Below, in pieces: positions 17,398 to 26,921 of a DNA stretch of 64,000 bases. The first letter of the stretch is position 1; every line of letters starts with the position of its first letter. The DNA is from VAZQ01 sp046733355 (GTDB lineage: Bacteria > Pseudomonadota > Alphaproteobacteria > Rhizobiales > Xanthobacteraceae), in the NCBI GenBank assembly GCA_046733355.1, contig JBKPOZ010000038.1, positions 23,911 through 87,910 on the forward strand, in the 5' to 3' direction. The translations under genes and the position numbers were made by a program. The notes below the pieces were generated by a model. It did not search any database, was not told the origin of the DNA, and was given only the letters and a program-made list of their open reading frames with translations.

Positions 17398-19236
17398 TTA
17401 TGCTTCGATCACCGTATAGGCATTGCGCAAGGCGGCCAGCGCGTCGCAGCCCGCGTAAACGAAGCCGGACAGGCCGCCTGCCTCAAGCTGCGGCGTCGGC
17501 TTGCCGGCCAGCCAGACCACGGCGCCTGAATTCCTGAGCGACTTCGCGGCTGCGGGAGCCTGGCTCGCATAGACCGCATCCGAGGAGCACAGGCAGGCGA
17601 GCTTGGCGCCGGATTGCGCAAAGTTGCGCGCCAGCGCGTCGTCGTCGTGCGGCCCGTCGTGGCTCACGGCTTCAATTCCGCCGGCTTCAAAAAAGTTCTT
17701 TGCGAAATGCGCGCGCGCACTGAAATCCGAGGGTGTTCCGAGTGGAGCAAGGAAAACGTTCGGTCGAGCACCCGTGCGTTCCCGGATTGCATCCGAGCGG
17801 TCGCGTAGCTCCTCGAACGGTTCTGAAAGGCGCAAGGGCGGTAGCGGCTCGAATTCCACCAATTTCTGAAAACATTCCAACACAACAGGCGCGCTGGCCA
17901 GGACCGAGACCGGTGTTTCGGCGAGGTTGGGATAATCGCTGGTGCCGGTGAGCGGAGCCTTTCGCGTTGCGATATCAGCTTCTCGCTGGGCCCGCATTGC
18001 GGCGATTTTCCTTTGTATGTCGCCGCGCTCCAGTGCGACCCATGCGCCGCCCGCCTGCTCGGTTTCCTGGAATAAGGTCCAGGCGATCTGGCAGAGCTGA
18101 CCAGTGAAGTTTTCGATCGCTCCGGAACCGGCGGCGGCATCCGTGACCTTGGCCAGATTTGCCTCCTCAATGAGGATCAGCTGAGTGTTGCGCGCAATGT
18201 GGCGGGCGAAACGATCCGGCAAGCCCAGCGCCATGGTGAAGGGCAGGGCGGTGATCGCGTCAGCGCCGCCCATGCCCGCGGCAGCAACCGCGACGCATGT
18301 GCGCACCATGTTCACATACGGATCGCGCTTGCTCATCATGCGCCAGGCGGTATCCACGGAAAGAAACAGCGGTGCAGGCGAAAGCCCGCAGGCGGTTTCC
18401 ACTCGCGCCCAAAGCTTTCGCAATGCGCGCAACTTCGCCATAGTCAGAAACTGATTGGCGTCAGCCGCGAGACGGAAAAACAGCATGTGCCGCGCGGTGT
18501 CGATCCCGATGCCGCCTCTTTCGAGCGCGCGCAGATAAGCAAGCGCCACGGCAACCACGAAGGCCAGCTCCTGCGCTTCCGAGCCGCCAGCATTGTGCAC
18601 CACGCGCCCGTCTGCAGCCGCGAACGGACCAGAAAATCCTTTCGATCCAAGATCTGAAATCTCAGCCACAAATGCCGCTGCCAGTGTCGGCCAACTCGAG
18701 GCGCTGCCTCCGGCAAGGGCGGCGGCCCCAATGGGATCAAAGCCAAAGCGAATATTGGTTGCTGCCGGTTCGATGCCGGCTGGTTTGATCACTGCGATCA
18801 GCGCAGCTGCCGCGTCGCTCGCGTGCACGCCGGCATCAACGTGAATGGGAATTCCTGAATCGAGCGGCACACTGCGAAGCGCCCGTATCAATACCTCTTC
18901 GGTGGCTTGCAACCCGAAGCCATAGGCGCCGGGCGCGCCGGCAAAGACAACCGAAAGTCCGCTTGCTCCATTGGCAACCTCGTGCAGCGCTTCAGCATTA
19001 GCGCGTTCAGGCTGCGGATGCTCCAGGCGCTGCATGACCAGCCAAGGAGCGCCCGGATGACCATGCGCCACCGGTGTGGCGCGCGCCGCCCGCTCATAAA
19101 GCGGTTCGGTACGGAAGCCATCCTGTGTCGTTCTGATCAGGCTTTCATAAGGAGCGCCCTTGAGCACGTCCTGAACCAGGGCCTCCCACTGCTCGCGGCT
19201 CGCGCGGGGAAACTCGGTACCGGTAAGCTCGGGCAT
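17398..19236 (-). CDS. mutA: Methylmalonyl-CoA mutase, small (beta) subunit
   Basis: The 612-residue protein is homologous to the large subunit but degenerate: it keeps the barrel region ('QLILIEEANLAKVTDAAAGSGA', matching 'QIVLQQESGTTRVIDPWGGS' in the partner) and a C-terminal B12-domain-like fold in which the DxHxxG ligand motif is absent. This is the standard non-catalytic partner in heterodimeric mutases. It lies directly upstream of the large subunit and 40 bp downstream of folK, on the same strand, so it may be read from the folate cluster or from its own promoter. Confidence 0.92.
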   Translation of the reverse strand: MPELTGTEFPRASREQWEALVQDVLKGAPYESLIRTTQDGFRTEPLYERAARATPVAHGHPGAPWLVMQRLEHPQPERANAEALHEVANGASGLSVVFAGAPGAYGFGLQATEEVLIRALRSVPLDSGIPIHVDAGVHASDAAAALIAVIKPAGIEPAATNIRFGFDPIGAAALAGGSASSWPTLAAAFVAEISDLGSKGFSGPFAAADGRVVHNAGGSEAQELAFVVAVALAYLRALERGGIGIDTARHMLFFRLAADANQFLTMAKLRALRKLWARVETACGLSPAPLFLSVDTAWRMMSKRDPYVNMVRTCVAVAAAGMGGADAITALPFTMALGLPDRFARHIARNTQLILIEEANLAKVTDAAAGSGAIENFTGQLCQIAWTLFQETEQAGGAWVALERGDIQRKIAAMRAQREADIATRKAPLTGTSDYPNLAETPVSVLASAPVVLECFQKLVEFEPLPPLRLSEPFEELRDRSDAIRERTGARPNVFLAPLGTPSDFSARAHFAKNFFEAGGIEAVSHDGPHDDDALARNFAQSGAKLACLCSSDAVYASQAPAAAKSLRNSGAVVWLAGKPTPQLEAGGLSGFVYAGCDALAALRNAYTVIEA

Positions 19237-19275
19237 AACCGTAAAATGCCACGTCGCCCACGCCGCGCCAATGTG

Positions 19276-19773
19276 TCATGTCTCATGCCGCCGCAGCAGG
19301 CGATCGATGCCGCGCCTGTCGACCTGCCATGCCGCATCTCGCACTCGCCGACCGGCGATCACGCGGTCAGGCACGATTTCGGCGAGGGGAACGAGCACAA
19401 AGGCACGTTCGAACAGCCGCGGATGCGGGAGGGTGAGCTCGGGTGTGCTCAGAAACACATCATCATATGCCAGCACATCGATATCGATCAGGCGTGGACC
19501 CCACCGCCGTTCCATGGCGCGATTGCGCCCGAGCGCCTCTTCGACGTGTTGGCAACGATGTAAAAGCGCCTCGGGTGCAAGTGTCGTTTCCACCTCGATG
19601 CAGGCGTTGGTGAACGCAGGCTGATCCTCGAAGCCCCAGGGCGGGGTGAGGAAATCGGAGGAGCGGGCGAGCAGCCGAACATCGGATTCGCCGCACAGTA
19701 ATGCGATCGCCCGATCGATGCTTGCCCGCCCGTCGCCGACATTGCTGCCCAGCCCGATCAGGGCGTCAGACAT
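19276..19773 (-). CDS. folK: 2-amino-4-hydroxy-6-hydroxymethyldihydropteridine diphosphokinase
   Basis: From MSDALIGLGSNVGD (ATG at 19773) the 165-residue product shows the HPPK motifs: 'ALIGLGSNVGD', 'FLTPPWGFEDQPAFTNA' and the ATP/metal signature 'RWGPRLIDIDVLAYDD'. It pyrophosphorylates hydroxymethyldihydropterin for folate synthesis. The start overlaps the end of folB by 8 bp, implying translational coupling in the order folP-folB-folK. Confidence 0.95.
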   Translation of the reverse strand: MSDALIGLGSNVGDGRASIDRAIALLCGESDVRLLARSSDFLTPPWGFEDQPAFTNACIEVETTLAPEALLHRCQHVEEALGRNRAMERRWGPRLIDIDVLAYDDVFLSTPELTLPHPRLFERAFVLVPLAEIVPDRVIAGRRVRDAAWQVDRRGIDRLLRRHET

Positions 19774-20140
19774 GCGGCCGCCGTGTTCGCGTGACGCGCA
19801 CTCCCACATCGGCAAAGCTCGCGGGGATGGGTGCGTGTGGCTTATGCACGGTCACGCACACGCTCCTCGCCTGCGCGAATGTGTCGAGCACCGCCTGCGC
19901 AACGGCGCCGGCGGCTGCCTCGATCAGACGGTAGCGACGACCGCAAAAGGTCTTGCTCGCGACCGCCACAACCTCGTCATAGCTCACCGTATGGGCGAGC
20001 TTGTCCGAACGGGAGGCAGAGGCAAGGTCAAGGTCGACGACAAGATCGAGTGCAAACGTTTGCCCGACTTTCGCTTCGTGCGCCATCACCCCGTGATGCG
20101 CATGGAGTGCAAGGCCGGTGATGAATACGGCATCGGTCAT
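19766..20140 (-). CDS. folB: Dihydroneopterin aldolase
   Basis: A protein of about 124 residues starting MTDAVFITGLALHAHHGV, typical of FolB ('ITGL...HHGVMAHEAKVGQTFALDL'), with 'TVSYDEVVAVASK' and the catalytic-region 'YRLIEAAAGAVAQAVL' where the usual Glu is present. It converts dihydroneopterin to hydroxymethyldihydropterin and glycolaldehyde. Its ATG overlaps the folP stop by 4 bases (ATGA) and its end overlaps folK, so the three folate genes form a tightly coupled operon. Confidence 0.93.
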   Translation of the reverse strand: MTDAVFITGLALHAHHGVMAHEAKVGQTFALDLVVDLDLASASRSDKLAHTVSYDEVVAVASKTFCGRRYRLIEAAAGAVAQAVLDTFAQARSVCVTVHKPHAPIPASFADVGVRVTRTRRPHV

Positions 20141-20988
20141 CCTGCGCACCGTATCGCGGCAGCTACGCGCAGCGCCTGCACGGTTTCGTGCACGTCATGC
20201 ACGCGAACCATGCTTGCGCCGTTCGCCACGGCAATGAGGTGGGCAGCGATCGATCCGCCAAGACGTCGGTCAGGGTCGGCGGGTGCGACTTTGGCAATAA
20301 AACGTTTGCGCGAAGCGCCCACCAGAAGCGGCAGCCCGAAATGCTGCAGCTCACGCAGCCGTGCGATTGTAATGAGGCTTTGTTCCGGCGTTTTGCCGAA
20401 TCCAATGCCGGGATCCAGCATGATCTGGTGGCGGCCTATGCCGCTGCCTGCTGCAATCTCCAGTGAGCGTTCGAAGAATGCTGCTATATCCGCCATGATA
20501 TCGAGCGAGGCGTCGGCCTCGCCGCGGTTGTGCATGATGACGACGGGGCAGCCGCTTTCGGCAATCACGCGCGCAAGCTCCCGATCATGTTGCAACCCCC
20601 ACACGTCGTTGATCATGGCGGCGCCCTGGGCGAGCGCCCACTGCGCTACTCTCGCTTTCATGGTATCCACGGAAACGGGCAGGCCAAGGCGCACCGCGTC
20701 CGGAAGCACGCGTTCCAGCCGGTGCATCTCCTCTTCAACCGACACCGGCACCGCATCGCCATAGGGACGCGTGGATTCTGCGCCAATATCCAAAATATCG
20801 GCGCCTCCCGCGACGATTTGCTCCGCGTGGCGAAGCGCCGCTGTCGCATCCAGGAATCGTCCGCCATCTGAAAATGAATCGGGCGTGACGTTCAGAATTC
20901 CCATTACCGCGGGGCGTCGCCGCCGCAACAGGCGCTCGATCATTCCGGAGCGATCGTGTTGATCGGCAGGGGCTTCCACGTGAGACAT
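20137..20988 (-). CDS. folP: Dihydropteroate synthase
   Basis: The 283-residue product (from MSHVEAPADQ at 20988) has the DHPS signatures 'VMGILNVTPDSFSDGG', 'ILDIGAESTRPYG' (usually GGEST, here GAEST), 'SVDTMKARVAQWAL', 'MINDVWGL', and 'LLVGASRKRFI'. It condenses p-aminobenzoate with hydroxymethyldihydropterin diphosphate and is the sulfonamide target. It is the first gene of the folP-folB-folK cluster; the longer frame to 21009 adds seven residues and is less likely. Confidence 0.95.
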   Translation of the reverse strand: MSHVEAPADQHDRSGMIERLLRRRRPAVMGILNVTPDSFSDGGRFLDATAALRHAEQIVAGGADILDIGAESTRPYGDAVPVSVEEEMHRLERVLPDAVRLGLPVSVDTMKARVAQWALAQGAAMINDVWGLQHDRELARVIAESGCPVVIMHNRGEADASLDIMADIAAFFERSLEIAAGSGIGRHQIMLDPGIGFGKTPEQSLITIARLRELQHFGLPLLVGASRKRFIAKVAPADPDRRLGGSIAAHLIAVANGASMVRVHDVHETVQALRVAAAIRCAG

Positions 20989-21067
20989 GAGCTGGGGCTT
21001 GCGCCGCAACCCATACGGGTGTCAAGCGGGATGGTCGACCATCCTGGTATTGCCTGGCCGATTGGGA

Positions 21068-21475
21068 TCAGTACGTGATCTTGGGCGGAAGTTTTCGCGC
21101 GTGCTCGACCCAGCGTACGACCAGCTTCTCCGAAGGAAGAAAGCTCACAAGCTTTCTTTTCTTATTCGCATCGGCCATGGCTTTCGCGAGGTTCGCGGGA
21201 TTTCGATACCTGAGCTCGTTGACAGTGTGAACGCCGACTTCGCGTAGCAGGCCCGCGTATTCCTTGCCCATTCCCTTGATGCGCAGCTTGTCAGACATGG
21301 TCGCCCACCGTAGCAGCTTCTTCTCGTTGATCTGCGTCCGCTCGGCGAGGTGCTTTCTGCCCTTCGCGGTCCTTGCGGTTTCGAGCAGCTTCTCTGTCGT
21401 TCGGATGCCGGCTGACTTAAGCGCCTCGATCTCATCGGCAGCGATGTCATCGAAGATGCTGATGGAGTGAGACAT
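21068..21475 (-). CDS. DUF4332 helix-hairpin-helix protein
   Basis: 135 residues from MSHSISIFDDIAADEIEALK. It is made of two helix-hairpin-helix-like units ('LKSAGIRTTEKLLETARTAKGR' and 'LRIKGMGKEYAGLLREVGVHTV') and ends with a basic segment, as in DUF4332 proteins. The fold resembles non-sequence-specific DNA-binding HhH domains of ligases and polymerases, but a role has not been shown. It starts at 21475 rather than the upstream 21520 frame start because that Met matches the family N-terminus. Confidence 0.85.
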   Translation of the reverse strand: MSHSISIFDDIAADEIEALKSAGIRTTEKLLETARTAKGRKHLAERTQINEKKLLRWATMSDKLRIKGMGKEYAGLLREVGVHTVNELRYRNPANLAKAMADANKKRKLVSFLPSEKLVVRWVEHARKLPPKITY

Positions 21476-21908
21476 GCATACTCCCCGGCCGGTCAGCCGT
21501 GACCGCTCGCGCTGCGACAATGCGAGGAGCCGACGTAGGCGCCTGCCGGACGATCATGCTGGTGCGACCTGCCGGAAGCGCAAAACTGCAGCGTCGAGAT
21601 GACCCCCCCATCGACGACCAGAAATCGCGAAGTCCCGCTGGCGACGTTCCCCACAGCCGCCTGCTCGACGCCGGCAGCGACGAGACGTCCGATGCAATCG
21701 CCCATTTGCCCCGCCCCTCGCCAGCCCCGCACTCCCGGCAGGTTAAGCACATGATACGCTCGCAAAATTGCAGAAAACAAGCGCTGCAAATAAAAGTAGC
21801 GCGCATTGTTGCATTTGCGCATCAGCCGCATTGTGCAGACACTTCACTCAATGCATCATATGCGAGCAACCCGCGAGTGTTGGCCAGCACGGAGGCGAGG
21901 GCCGTCCA

Positions 21909-23312
21909 ATGACCTCTGCTCAGGCGCTAGCTGCTGTTTTGGCGCGTATCGATGCCGATCTGGAACAGAGCCTGGCGCGCCTGTTCGACTTTCTGCGCAT
22001 CCCGTCCATATCGACGGATGCTGCCTATAAGGAGCACTGTGTCAGCGCGGCCAAATTCGTCGCCGCCGACCTGGGCGGAATCGGTTTTGATGCGAGGGTT
22101 CGGCAAACGCCGGGGCATCCCGTGGTGGTCGCGAAAACCAATGATGGCGGCACGCAAACGAGAGCTCCACGTGTGCTCTTTTACGGCCATTATGACGTTC
22201 AGCCCGTCGATCCCCTCGAGCTCTGGGAGACGCCCCCGTTTGCGCCCCGCATGGCCGCATTAGGCGACGGCCGCAAAATCATCGTCGCGCGTGGGGCTTG
22301 CGACGATAAAGGTCAGGTCATGACTTTCATCGAGGCATGCCGGGCGTTCAAAGCCGTGACGGGAGCATTGCCTCTGCCGGTCACCATGATGATTGAGGGC
22401 GAGGAGGAATGTGGGTCAAAGCATCTACCGGCTTTCGTCAACGAGCATGCCCGCGAGCTGAAGCAGGACCTCGCGTTGGTTTGCGATACCAGCATGTGGG
22501 ATCCGGACACGCCGATGGTGACGACCTCGCTGCGGGGGCTCGTCTATGAGGAGGTGCGCATCACTTGTGCAGATCGCGACCTGCATTCCGGGTTGTTCGG
22601 CGGTGCGGCGCAAAACCCCCTGCGGGTCCTCGCGGGCATTCTCGGCAGTATGCACGATGCACGGGGACGCGTGACAATCCCCGGCTTCTACGACGGCGTG
22701 AAGGAACCCGCTCCTGCGATGCGACAGGAATTGGCACGTCTTGATGTGCACGCCGATGACTTCCTCGGGGCAGTCGGCCTGAAAGAGCCAGCGGGGGAAA
22801 AGGATCGCATGCTGATCGAGCAGATCGCGACGCGTCCAACCGCTGAAATAAACGGCATTCTGGGCGGCTATACGGGAGAAGGGTCGAAAACAGTCATTCC
22901 GGCGAAGGCGATGGCGAAAGTATCGTTTCGCCTCGTGGTTGGTCAGGACCCCGATAGAGTACGGGCAAGCTTTCGCGAATTCGTGCGCCAACGCCTGCCA
23001 CCGGATGCGAAGGTCGAGTTCACGAGCCTTGCGGACGCGCCGGGAATTGAAATTCCCTTCGACAGCCCCGCCTTGGGCAAGGCACGCGGCGCGCTGCTCG
23101 AGGAATGGGGCAAGCCGCCGGTCACAGTGGGAGAGGGGGGCACGATTCCCATTATCACCGACTTCAAACGTGTGCTTGGCATGGACACGATCATGGTTGG
23201 TTTTGCGCTCGATGATGACCGCGTGCATTCCCCGAACGAGAAATACGACCTCAAATCGTTCCACAAGGGAACACGCAGCTGGGCTCGGATTCTGGCCGCG
23301 CTTGCCGCGTGA
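21909..23312 (+). CDS. M20 family dipeptidase
   Basis: 467 residues. M20 metallopeptidase motifs are present: 'VLFYGHYDVQPVDP' (metal His and catalytic Asp), 'ARGACDDKGQ' (bridging Asp), 'MIEGEEECGS' (catalytic Glu pair) and the lid-domain region 'RDLHSGLFGG'. The C-terminal half has 'VGEGGTIPIITDF' and 'DDDRVHSPNEKYDLKSFHKG', which supplies the last metal His. Members hydrolyse dipeptides in the cytoplasm with two zinc ions. The frame is open upstream, but translation is expected to start at ATG 21909 (MTSAQALAAV), the family-like N-terminus. Confidence 0.93.
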   Translation: MTSAQALAAVLARIDADLEQSLARLFDFLRIPSISTDAAYKEHCVSAAKFVAADLGGIGFDARVRQTPGHPVVVAKTNDGGTQTRAPRVLFYGHYDVQPVDPLELWETPPFAPRMAALGDGRKIIVARGACDDKGQVMTFIEACRAFKAVTGALPLPVTMMIEGEEECGSKHLPAFVNEHARELKQDLALVCDTSMWDPDTPMVTTSLRGLVYEEVRITCADRDLHSGLFGGAAQNPLRVLAGILGSMHDARGRVTIPGFYDGVKEPAPAMRQELARLDVHADDFLGAVGLKEPAGEKDRMLIEQIATRPTAEINGILGGYTGEGSKTVIPAKAMAKVSFRLVVGQDPDRVRASFREFVRQRLPPDAKVEFTSLADAPGIEIPFDSPALGKARGALLEEWGKPPVTVGEGGTIPIITDFKRVLGMDTIMVGFALDDDRVHSPNEKYDLKSFHKGTRSWARILAALAA

Positions 23313-23330
23313 TTGCGAGCGGCTCTTGAA

Positions 23331-23819
23331 CTAGGGGGGCTTCCTGCGCGCCCCACGCGGAATGCGCGCGGGCCAAGCTACAATGCGATCTTCCAATTCC
23401 GCATCCCGCACATCGTCTTCGCTTGCGCCGATGCGGCCGCGCACCGAAATGCCTGCCGCATGTACGGTTTCCGGATCGTTGGAAACGAGCGGATGCCACC
23501 AGTACAGATCGTGGCCTTCGGCGAGCCTCCGATAGGCGCAGGTCGGGGGCAGCCATACGAGCCTTTTGACATTGCGTGGAGTGAGCCGGACGCAGTCCTT
23601 CACTTTCGTGGTGCGGTTGCGGTAGTCGCGGCATCTGCAGGTGCCGCCATCGAGAAGCCTGCATGCGACGTCAGTGAAATAGGTGCGCGCACTGTCGTCT
23701 GCGTCTTCCAACTTCACCAGGCAGCAGCGGCCACAGCCGTCACACAGGCTCTCCCACTCGGAATCCGTCATTTCCGTCAATGATTTGCGCTTCCAAAACG
23801 GAACTTCGTCGCAGGGCAT
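23331..23819 (-). CDS. YcgN/YkgJ-type cysteine-cluster protein
   Basis: 162 residues with the UPF0260 (YcgN) pattern: 'WESLCDGCGRCCLVKLED' (CxxCGxCC), then 'CRLLDGGTCRCRDYRNR', 'VKDCVRLTP' and 'WLPPTCAYRRLAEG'. The Cys clusters suggest metal or Fe-S binding; no function has been established for the family. The gene is convergent with the dipeptidase gene (18 bp) and diverges from the penicillin-binding-protein gene across 160 bp. Confidence 0.9.
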   Translation of the reverse strand: MPCDEVPFWKRKSLTEMTDSEWESLCDGCGRCCLVKLEDADDSARTYFTDVACRLLDGGTCRCRDYRNRTTKVKDCVRLTPRNVKRLVWLPPTCAYRRLAEGHDLYWWHPLVSNDPETVHAAGISVRGRIGASEDDVRDAELEDRIVAWPARIPRGARRKPP

Positions 23820-23978
23820 GGGCGAATAGACCGGTTAATGATGAGGATGGGGACGGTTCAGCCGCTCCTATGCAGGGGTAAACGCCGGGTAAACCGCGTC
23901 ATTTCCCTTCACTGTGTGGTGATCCTGCCATAGTTTGGAACACCTCTTTCGAGTACAACCGTTATAGCGGCTGGACGG

Positions 23979-26291
23979 ATGCGCCCAGCCGGCGCTTTGA
24001 TTCGCCCAGAGGGAACTTTGCGCCACCCCTTTCAAAATGACGAGCAGCGCAGCAGTTGGAAGGCCCGGCTGCATCGCTTTTTCCTCGATCTCGATTCGCG
24101 GATTGATTTCGGACTGTACCAGACGAAGACCTGGGGGCGCGAGCTTTACGAACGATTTACCGACTTCATGGACCGCTTCCACGTCGCGGGCTGGCGGCGA
24201 TGGTATTTCGTCGAGCCCCTCTCCGAAGGTCTCACCCTCGGGTTGGGGGGCCTGATAGTCATGCTAGCGCTTGCGATTCCTGCCTTCCGCGAGACTTCCG
24301 ACGACGACTGGCTCAAGAAATCCGAACTCGCAGTGACCTTTCTGGACCGGTACGGCAACGAGCTCGGCTCCCGGGGCATCAAGCACAACGATTCGCTCCG
24401 CCTCGAGGAGTTTCCGGATCACCTGATCAAAGCGACGCTCGCGACCGAGGATCGCCGCTTCTACGATCATTTCGGCATCGATATCCCCGGCCTCTTTCGC
24501 GCGATGACGGCGAATGCTCGGGCGGGCGGTGTCGTGCAGGGTGGTTCGTCCATATCGCAGCAGCTCGCCAAAAACCTGTTCCTTTCGAACGAGCGCACCA
24601 TCGAGCGCAAGGTCAAGGAAGCCTTTCTCGCGCTCTGGCTCGAGGCGCGCCTGCCCAAAAACGAGATTCTGAAGCTCTATCTTGATCGCGCTTATCTGGG
24701 TGGCGGCACGTTCGGGGTCGATGCCGCCGCGCAATATTACTTCAACAAGTCCGCTCGCGATGTGAATCTTGCAGAAGCTGCCATGCTGGCAGGGCTGTTC
24801 AAGGCACCATCCAAGTTCGCGCCGCACATTAACCTGCCGGCAGCGCGTGCGCGCGCCAATGTCGTGCTCGACAATCTAGTGGAAGCGGGGTTCATGACCG
24901 AAGGACAGGTCTTTGGCGCCCGGCGCAACCCCGCGACGCCAGTCGACCGGCGAGACGAGCGATCGCCCAACTACTATCTCGATTGGGCGTTCGACGAGAT
25001 GAAAAAACTTGCTGATACCCTGCCGAAATCCGTGCACGAGCGCGTGTTCGTTGCGCGCCTTGCCCTTGATGTCGACTTGCAGAAGCATACAGAGCAGGCG
25101 CTGGAAAACTCGCTGAAGCAATATGGCCGCGAGTACAATGTCAGGCAGGGCGCCACGGTGTTGATGGATGTCGATGGTGCGGTACGTGCGATGGTCGGCG
25201 GTCGCGACTACGGGGAAAGCCAGTTCAACCGCGCGACCGACGCCTTGCGCCAGCCTGGCTCCTCGTTCAAGCCCTACGTCTATGCGGCAGCCTTGATGAA
25301 CGGCTTCAAGCCTACCTCGGTGGTGGTGGATTCGCCGGTTTGCATCGGCAACTGGTGCCCGAAAAACTACGGTGGCGGGTTTGGCGGCGCGATGACGTTG
25401 AGCGAAGCCCTTAAGCGGTCGGTGAACGTCGTGGCGGTAAAACTCTCAATCTCACTTGGAAACGGAAATCCAAAAATTGGGCGCGCGAAGATCAGGGACC
25501 TCGCGCGCAAGGCGGGATTGCGCACACCGCTGCCCGACACCCCTTCCATGCCGATCGGTGCCGACGAAGTGACGGTGCTCGACCACACGGGCGGCTACAC
25601 CATGTTTGCCAATCTCGGCAAGGCATACACGCCCCACGCCATTCTGGAATTGCGTAGTGGCGCCGGCGAACTCATTTGGCGGTGGGATCGCGACGGAAAG
25701 AAGCCGAGCCAGGTAATTCCGCCACAGGTCGCTTCCGACATGGTGAATATGATGAGCAAGGTGGTGGAGGAAGGCACTGCCAGGCGCGCCATCCTCGACG
25801 GCATCAGGGCCGCAGGGAAGACCGGAACGACGAATGCCTACCGCGACGCGTGGTTCGTCGGTTTCACCGGAAACTTTGTTTGCGGGGTCTGGTTCGGGAA
25901 CGATGACTACAAGACCATGAATCAGATGACCGGCGGCTCGCTACCCGCGCAGACCTGGCACGAGATCATGGCCTACGCGCACCAGGGCGTCGAGCTTAAG
26001 CCGATTCCTGGATTGGGCGGAGCGCCAGCGCCGGCGGCGCGTGCTGTCGCTGCCGCTGAAAACAAGAAAGAAGCCACCCCGGTCGAGGTGGGTCGTCCCG
26101 CCATGCTCACGCGACGCGGGACGGAGGCGCTGTTGCGAGTCGAGCGCTTGATGGACGATGCGACGCGCGCTCTTACAGCAACCCCCGATCCGACCAAGAC
26201 GACTGACGCCGAGGGCACAAGCTCAGTGCGTCCAGAAACAGTCGCCGCGGGCCCTGAACGCAGCCGCGCCGCGCCGGTGCCCCGCAATTGA
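23979..26291 (+). CDS. Class A penicillin-binding protein (transglycosylase/transpeptidase)
   Basis: 770 residues. After a cytoplasmic N-terminus of about 85 residues comes one membrane helix ('LGLGGLIVMLALAIPAF'). The GT51 transglycosylase domain shows 'ATEDRRFYDHFGID' with the catalytic Glu, and 'GGSSISQQLAKN'. The transpeptidase domain has 'QPGSSFKPYVYAAAL' (SxxK), 'RSVN' (SxN) and 'AGKTGTTNAYRDAWFVGF' (KTG). A disordered Ala/Pro/Thr-rich tail ends the protein. The enzyme builds and crosslinks peptidoglycan at the inner membrane. The long N-terminal region is usual for this alphaproteobacterial PBP1 subtype; the exact start codon is uncertain. Confidence 0.93.
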   Translation: MRPAGALIRPEGTLRHPFQNDEQRSSWKARLHRFFLDLDSRIDFGLYQTKTWGRELYERFTDFMDRFHVAGWRRWYFVEPLSEGLTLGLGGLIVMLALAIPAFRETSDDDWLKKSELAVTFLDRYGNELGSRGIKHNDSLRLEEFPDHLIKATLATEDRRFYDHFGIDIPGLFRAMTANARAGGVVQGGSSISQQLAKNLFLSNERTIERKVKEAFLALWLEARLPKNEILKLYLDRAYLGGGTFGVDAAAQYYFNKSARDVNLAEAAMLAGLFKAPSKFAPHINLPAARARANVVLDNLVEAGFMTEGQVFGARRNPATPVDRRDERSPNYYLDWAFDEMKKLADTLPKSVHERVFVARLALDVDLQKHTEQALENSLKQYGREYNVRQGATVLMDVDGAVRAMVGGRDYGESQFNRATDALRQPGSSFKPYVYAAALMNGFKPTSVVVDSPVCIGNWCPKNYGGGFGGAMTLSEALKRSVNVVAVKLSISLGNGNPKIGRAKIRDLARKAGLRTPLPDTPSMPIGADEVTVLDHTGGYTMFANLGKAYTPHAILELRSGAGELIWRWDRDGKKPSQVIPPQVASDMVNMMSKVVEEGTARRAILDGIRAAGKTGTTNAYRDAWFVGFTGNFVCGVWFGNDDYKTMNQMTGGSLPAQTWHEIMAYAHQGVELKPIPGLGGAPAPAARAVAAAENKKEATPVEVGRPAMLTRRGTEALLRVERLMDDATRALTATPDPTKTTDAEGTSSVRPETVAAGPERSRAAPVPRN

Positions 26292-26342
26292 GGGGAGGCT
26301 CCAACCGGATTCCGCCTCCTGACCTGATCTGATCGGACCATC

Positions 26343-26921
26343 GTGCGCCTGCTTTTCGGAACGCTCTTTGCATTAGCTACTGCCGCCGCAGTCGGCCTCG
26401 GCGCGACTTGGATCGCATTGACGCAGGGGTTGGCGTACGGGGGCGTGACGATCGGCGCCTGGACCGCATGGCCCAAAAACGGCACTGCCGGCATTGACCC
26501 GTACGCGAGGGCGATGATCGCGCGTAGCGGCGAGCTCCCGGTCGGGTCAGGTGACGGCGTGGCATTTCACGCGCGCACCGATGATGCCGGGGGCGTGCTT
26601 GATGGCCGTTGCGATGTGCTCGTCAGCGGCATTACGCCGCCCGCGCGATTTTGGACTCTGACCCTCTATGACTCCGAGGGCCAGTTGGTTGCCAATACAA
26701 TGCGTCGGCATGGGTTCACGAGCCAGGAAATCATTCGCAAGGCCGATGGCAATTTTGAGATCACCATCGCGCCGCGGGCACGTCCGGGCAATTGGTTGCC
26801 CACCGGCGGCGTCGAGAAATATCAGCTTGTGCTGCGTCTCTATGACACCCCGGTTGGCATGGCCACACGCAGCGGGCGTGAGGCTCCGATGCCAACAATC
26901 AGCCGGCGAGGGTGCCAATGA
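26343..26921 (+). CDS. DUF1214 domain protein
   Basis: 192 residues from a GTG start, with an N-terminal membrane anchor or signal ('LLFGTLFALATAAAVGLGATW') and the DUF1214 core: 'GVAFHARTDDAGGVLDGRCDV', 'ARFWTLTLYDSEGQLV' and 'NWLPTGGVEKYQLVLRLYDTP'. Its stop overlaps the ATG of the next gene by 4 bases (ATGA). DUF1214 and DUF1254 domains often occur together, fused or as neighbours; their biochemical role is not known. It follows the PBP gene by about 50 bp and may share its transcript. Confidence 0.9.
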   Translation: MRLLFGTLFALATAAAVGLGATWIALTQGLAYGGVTIGAWTAWPKNGTAGIDPYARAMIARSGELPVGSGDGVAFHARTDDAGGVLDGRCDVLVSGITPPARFWTLTLYDSEGQLVANTMRRHGFTSQEIIRKADGNFEITIAPRARPGNWLPTGGVEKYQLVLRLYDTPVGMATRSGREAPMPTISRRGCQ

